Source: Marivivens sp.
GTDB lineage: Bacteria > Pseudomonadota > Alphaproteobacteria > Rhodobacterales > Rhodobacteraceae
Assembly (NCBI GenBank): GCA_017643845.1
Contig: JAEPMR010000025.1
Location: forward strand, 1 to 38,674
Length of the DNA stretch: 38,674 nt
Direction: 5' to 3'
How positions within the stretch are numbered: the first letter of the stretch is position 1; each line of letters starts with the position of its first letter. Shown piece after piece: positions 35,636 to 38,674 of this stretch. The position numbers and the translations under genes are program-made. Under the pieces are notes generated by a model that searched no databases, was not told the DNA's origin, and saw only the letters and a program-made list of their open reading frames with translations.

Positions 35636-36027
35636 TGTCCCAACCTTTTTGGAAATCATTCCTCAAAACACTCATCGGCAATGTCACGAGAGCGCGAAGC
35701 GCGGCAGTGCATTGGCGATACCGCTTTTTCCAAACAAGTTGGATTTCTAATCTGTTTATTGCCTCACTGGCGCTTTTTCTGTTCATTGCCGAACCGGCCC
35801 TTGCACAAAGCATCGATCTCTCGCCTATCCAAAGCCTGTTGCAAGGTATCGTAGATGCGCTGACCGGTCCGCTTGGCGTTGTCATCGCGACGCTCGCCGT
35901 ACTGGGCGTCTTCCTGAGCTGGTTCTTCAACATCATTGATCTGCGCCAAGCCCTCTGGGTGCTTGTCGGTATCGCCGGTGTCGCCGCCGCTCCCACCATC
36001 GTTGCCGCGGTTTTCGCCGGTGGCTGA
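35632..36027 (+). CDS. virB2: VirB2/TrbC-type pilin
   Basis: 131 residues. A long leader ends in the hydrophobic run LFIASLALFLFIAEPALAQ, with a cut after residue 58 or 59. The mature part is about 72 residues with two hydrophobic helices (PLGVVIATLAVLGVFLSWFF and ALWVLVGIAGVAAAPTIVAA), the layout of VirB2/TrbC pilins. It should polymerise to the conjugative pilus. The start ATGATG overlaps the virB1 stop. Confidence 0.88.
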   Translation: MMSQPFWKSFLKTLIGNVTRARSAAVHWRYRFFQTSWISNLFIASLALFLFIAEPALAQSIDLSPIQSLLQGIVDALTGPLGVVIATLAVLGVFLSWFFNIIDLRQALWVLVGIAGVAAAPTIVAAVFAGG

Positions 36028-36298
36028 GCGCGCGCCCCTCTTTCTGGGTCTCGTGCGCCCGCCCAAGCTTTTGGGCCTGCCCATCATGTACGCGATGGTC
36101 TGGCTCTTCGGTTCGGTGCTGCTCTTTGTCTGGGTCCAGCACGTCGCAGTGCTGGCTGTCGCCGCCCTGCTCTATCCCGTGCTTTGGAAGGCAGCGGACT
36201 GGGATCCGCGCTTCATCGATGTGATGATGACGGCACTGCAGGAAACGCCGCCGACGCGGAACCGCTTCATCCATGGCGGGGACAGCTATGCGCCATAG
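36020..36298 (+). CDS. virB3: VirB3-type inner-membrane protein
   Basis: 92 residues from the GTG at 36020 (VAERAPLFLGLVRPPKLLG). This start overlaps virB2 by 8 bases and gives the normal VirB3 length; an ATG at 35936 would lie deep inside virB2. One long hydrophobic hairpin, MYAMVWLFGSVLLFVW and VAVLAVAALLYPVLW, matches VirB3, which anchors the VirB4 ATPase. It overlaps the start of virB4. Confidence 0.85.
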   Translation: MAERAPLFLGLVRPPKLLGLPIMYAMVWLFGSVLLFVWVQHVAVLAVAALLYPVLWKAADWDPRFIDVMMTALQETPPTRNRFIHGGDSYAP

Positions 36299-38663
36299 TG
36301 AAGCTCTCGACGAAGCCCTCGATACCCGGACCATGACGCCGGGCTGGTATGCCCGCGAAACCCGCCTCGCGCATATGCTGCCTTACGTCAGCCTGGTCGA
36401 TGACAGGACCGTGCGCACGCGCGTGAACGAGCTTTTCCAGTGCATCCGGCTCGACGGGGTCAACAGCTACACGACCGATGACGCCTATCTCGACAAGGTG
36501 ACGGCGCTCTTTGCCCGGATCATCGCGCAGCTGGGGCCTGAGTTCAGCTACTACGTCCACAAGGTCTCCAAGGCGATCACGCCGGACCTCGAACCCGTGC
36601 GTGAGGACAGTTTTGCGGGAGAAGTTGACCGTCTCTGGCGCGCGAAACTCGAGACCAGCGGGTTGCGCGACAAGACTTTGACCCTCACGGTCATCCACCG
36701 CCCACCTCCAAAAAGCGTCCTGCCATTCCTGAACCGCAGCGCGCCGGATCGCCTCAAAGAAGCAACCGAGAAGCGCCTGCGCCGTCTGGGCGAGGCCGTG
36801 AGTGTGTTCGTGTCAGGCCTGACCGAGCTGAACCCACGTGTGCTTAAGGCCGAGAGCGGCGAGTTGATTGGCTTTCTGGGCGCGCTCAACACCGGCCAGG
36901 AACTGCCGCTCTATCCGGCAAACACCTACGGCTTCCTGTCGTTCAACGTCGCCAATACCCGTGTGACGTTCCACGGCGACCATTTCGAGCTGTCCGAAGG
37001 CGTGGTGGGGCATCGCTTTGGGAAGAGCTTCACCATCGGGGAATATTCCGAGGCCACTTCCTGCAACATGTTCGACATGCTGAACCTGCCCGTCGACATG
37101 ATCGTCACGCACTCCTTCACGCCGATCAATTCGAACCTGATGGCGGGGCGGATCAAGCGGCAAAAGCGCCAGATGCAGGCCAGCCAGGACGCCGCCCTGT
37201 CGCTCATGGAAGCGCTCGATATCGCCGCCGATGATCTCGAGGCCAAGCGCCAGAGCTTCGGCGAGCACCATATGGTCGTGACGATCTTCTGCGACACGCT
37301 GGACGAGTTGCAGACGCTGAGCGCCGAGATCGTCAACGCCGCCGCCGCCGAGGGCGTGAAGATGATCGGTGAGAGGGTAGCGGCCAAGGCGCACTACCTG
37401 AGCCAACATCCCGGAAATCAGCCCAAGCGCGTGCGTGCCAGTGCCATTACCAATCGCAACTTCGCGGATTTCGCGGCGTTTCATCGGACCCAGCTTGGCA
37501 AGCCTCCTGGGAAGACCCCCTGGGGCCGGGTCATCACCTATCTGCCGACCCCCGAACAGAGCGCCTACCGGTTTTCCTATCACGAGCAAGGCTCGCCCGA
37601 GAAAGAACCCACCAGTGGGCATACCCTGATCATGGGGCGGCCCGGCTCGGGCAAATCGGTGCTTTCCGCATTCCTCATGACGCAGGCCCGTCGAGCAGGG
37701 GCGCGGATCTTCGTCTTCGACTACCGTCTCGGTATGGAGATGGCGGTCCGCGCCAATGGCGGGCGCTACGCGTCTTTGAAAGCCGGACAACCCACCGGCC
37801 TCAACCCGCTCTGGACTGAGGTCGACACGCGCGGCACGGCCTGGCTTTCAGACTGGCTCGCCACCCTGCTCTATCGCGCAGACAAGCCGCTGACGCCGGC
37901 ACAGACCAACCGCATCCAAGAAGTCGTGCGTCAGAACGCGCAGGCCTCCAATCCGGCCCTGCGGAACTGGCGGGATTTTGCATCGCTCTTTGTGTCCACC
38001 GATGATGGCGGCGATCTTCACCAGCGCCTGCTCGAATGGACGGAAGAAGGCCGCTACGGCTGGATCTTCGGCCAGACGTTGGAAGACACCTTCTCGCTCG
38101 AAGGCGATGTTGTGGGTTTCGATCTCACTGGCATTCTCGACAGCGAGGCCGACAAGGAACGGATGGCGGTCCTATCCTATCTCTTCCGCCGGGTCGAGCG
38201 CGAGATCGAGGATCGGCGCCCCACAATCATCGTCATCGACGAGGCCTGGAAGGCGCTCGACAACGCGTATTTCGCCGAACGGCTGTCGAACTGGCTGGTG
38301 ACCGCGCGCAAACAGAACACCGTCGCGGTGATGATGACGCAATACGCCAGCCAACTGGAACGCACCCGAACCGGCAAGACCATTGTCGAGGCGGTGCCGA
38401 CGCAAATCCTGCTCCCGAACATCCGCGCCCATGCCGCCGATTACGCGATGCTGAACCTCTATGAGAAGGAACTCGACGTGCTTCTCAACACCGGCAGCGA
38501 CAGCCGCCTTGCGCTCATCCGCGACGACCAGGGCTCGATCGTCGTTGATGCCGATCTCAGCGTCCTTGAGCTCAATCTCACCATCCTCGGCGGCATGGAA
38601 AAGGGAGAGGCGCTCGTTGGTGCTGATTACCGCGACCGCCCGGACTTCTGTAGGCTTTCATGA
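36288..38663 (+). CDS. virB4: VirB4-type ATPase of the type IV secretion system
   Basis: 791 residues from the ATG at 36288, which has GGGGA 5 bases before it; an ATG at 36273 would add five residues. Walker A GRPGSGKS is at about 450-457 and Walker B IVIDEAWKAL at about 648-657 (Asp651, Glu652). MTQYASQLERT and PTQILLPN are later conserved VirB4 blocks. The N-terminal CagE/TrbE/VirB4 domain is complete. It powers pilus assembly and substrate transfer. This region is visibly richer in G and C than the Gabija and importer genes. The stop overlaps the next ATG. Confidence 0.95.
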   Translation: MRHSEALDEALDTRTMTPGWYARETRLAHMLPYVSLVDDRTVRTRVNELFQCIRLDGVNSYTTDDAYLDKVTALFARIIAQLGPEFSYYVHKVSKAITPDLEPVREDSFAGEVDRLWRAKLETSGLRDKTLTLTVIHRPPPKSVLPFLNRSAPDRLKEATEKRLRRLGEAVSVFVSGLTELNPRVLKAESGELIGFLGALNTGQELPLYPANTYGFLSFNVANTRVTFHGDHFELSEGVVGHRFGKSFTIGEYSEATSCNMFDMLNLPVDMIVTHSFTPINSNLMAGRIKRQKRQMQASQDAALSLMEALDIAADDLEAKRQSFGEHHMVVTIFCDTLDELQTLSAEIVNAAAAEGVKMIGERVAAKAHYLSQHPGNQPKRVRASAITNRNFADFAAFHRTQLGKPPGKTPWGRVITYLPTPEQSAYRFSYHEQGSPEKEPTSGHTLIMGRPGSGKSVLSAFLMTQARRAGARIFVFDYRLGMEMAVRANGGRYASLKAGQPTGLNPLWTEVDTRGTAWLSDWLATLLYRADKPLTPAQTNRIQEVVRQNAQASNPALRNWRDFASLFVSTDDGGDLHQRLLEWTEEGRYGWIFGQTLEDTFSLEGDVVGFDLTGILDSEADKERMAVLSYLFRRVEREIEDRRPTIIVIDEAWKALDNAYFAERLSNWLVTARKQNTVAVMMTQYASQLERTRTGKTIVEAVPTQILLPNIRAHAADYAMLNLYEKELDVLLNTGSDSRLALIRDDQGSIVVDADLSVLELNLTILGGMEKGEALVGADYRDRPDFCRLS

Positions 38664-38674
38664 TCCGTATTCTT
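38660..38674 (+). CDS. Start of the next conjugation gene, cut by the right edge
   Basis: An ATG overlaps the virB4 TGA as ATGA and reads five codons, MIRIL, to the edge. The same overlap style is used throughout this operon, so a real gene is likely. By order it could be a virB5/virB6-type gene, but this cannot be told. Confidence 0.45.

Noticed and set aside
37201-37420. GCC/GCG-rich runs in virB4 that look like repeats
   Set aside because: They are alanine codons in a high-GC gene and not a DNA repeat.
1-38674. CRISPR arrays, tRNA or rRNA genes, insertion sequences
   Set aside because: I looked for regular direct repeats, tRNA-like arms and transposase motifs on both strands and found none I could support.

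Overview
The window reads as accessory DNA from an alphaproteobacterium of the Roseobacter/Rhodobacteraceae type. I base this on the VirB-type conjugation genes, the composition and the style of the proteins. No taxonomic marker gene is present, so the assignment is an inference. The layout (defence genes, a metabolic island, then the start of a type IV secretion operon) fits a plasmid or an integrative conjugative element. No replication gene, integrase, transposase, tRNA, rRNA or CRISPR array was seen.

Region by region. (1) 1-9.3 kb: a partial zinc-ribbon protein leaving the left edge; an AbiE-type toxin/antitoxin pair with a readable promoter and operator; a small CxxC protein with sbcC and sbcD; and, divergent from these, a WYL-domain regulator of the BrxR/CapW style, a WGR-domain protein and a cysteine-rich protein. 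(2) 9.3-9.9 kb: about 550 bases without a recognisable gene. (3) 9.9-14 kb: a Gabija-like pair, an OLD-family ATPase/TOPRIM nuclease overlapping a UvrD-like helicase. (4) 14.2-14.9 kb: an exported protein that resembles TrbM/KikA conjugation proteins. (5) 15-33.4 kb: a metabolic island. It holds glpD-acs-glpK, two complete CUT2-type ABC importers, three SGNH hydrolases (one exported, two cytoplasmic, one of them very like the Mycobacterium smegmatis acyltransferase MsAcT) and a ROK-type regulator that has lost kinase motifs. (6) 33.5-34.5 kb: a small possible gene, an XRE regulator broken by an in-frame stop, and a small exported protein. (7) 34.6 kb to the right edge: the start of a conjugation operon, with an unknown leader gene, virB1, virB2, virB3, virB4 and the first codons of the next gene.

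How the genes may work together. The most interesting reading is that the metabolic island takes up and uses an acyl ester of glycerol or a similar polyol. The importers would bring in the ester, the SGNH enzymes would cut it, Acs would activate the released acetate, and GlpK and GlpD would take the glycerol part to dihydroxyacetone phosphate. No glycerol facilitator gene is present. The two importer operons each have a palindrome of the form TATTCA-N7-TGAATA at the promoter end. One of these lies in the divergent region shared with the third hydrolase and the ROK regulator, so a single regulon is likely. The substrate is inferred, not shown.

The island sits between a TrbM-like gene and the virB operon, as cargo would. 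On the left, three different nucleic-acid or toxin systems make up a defence island.
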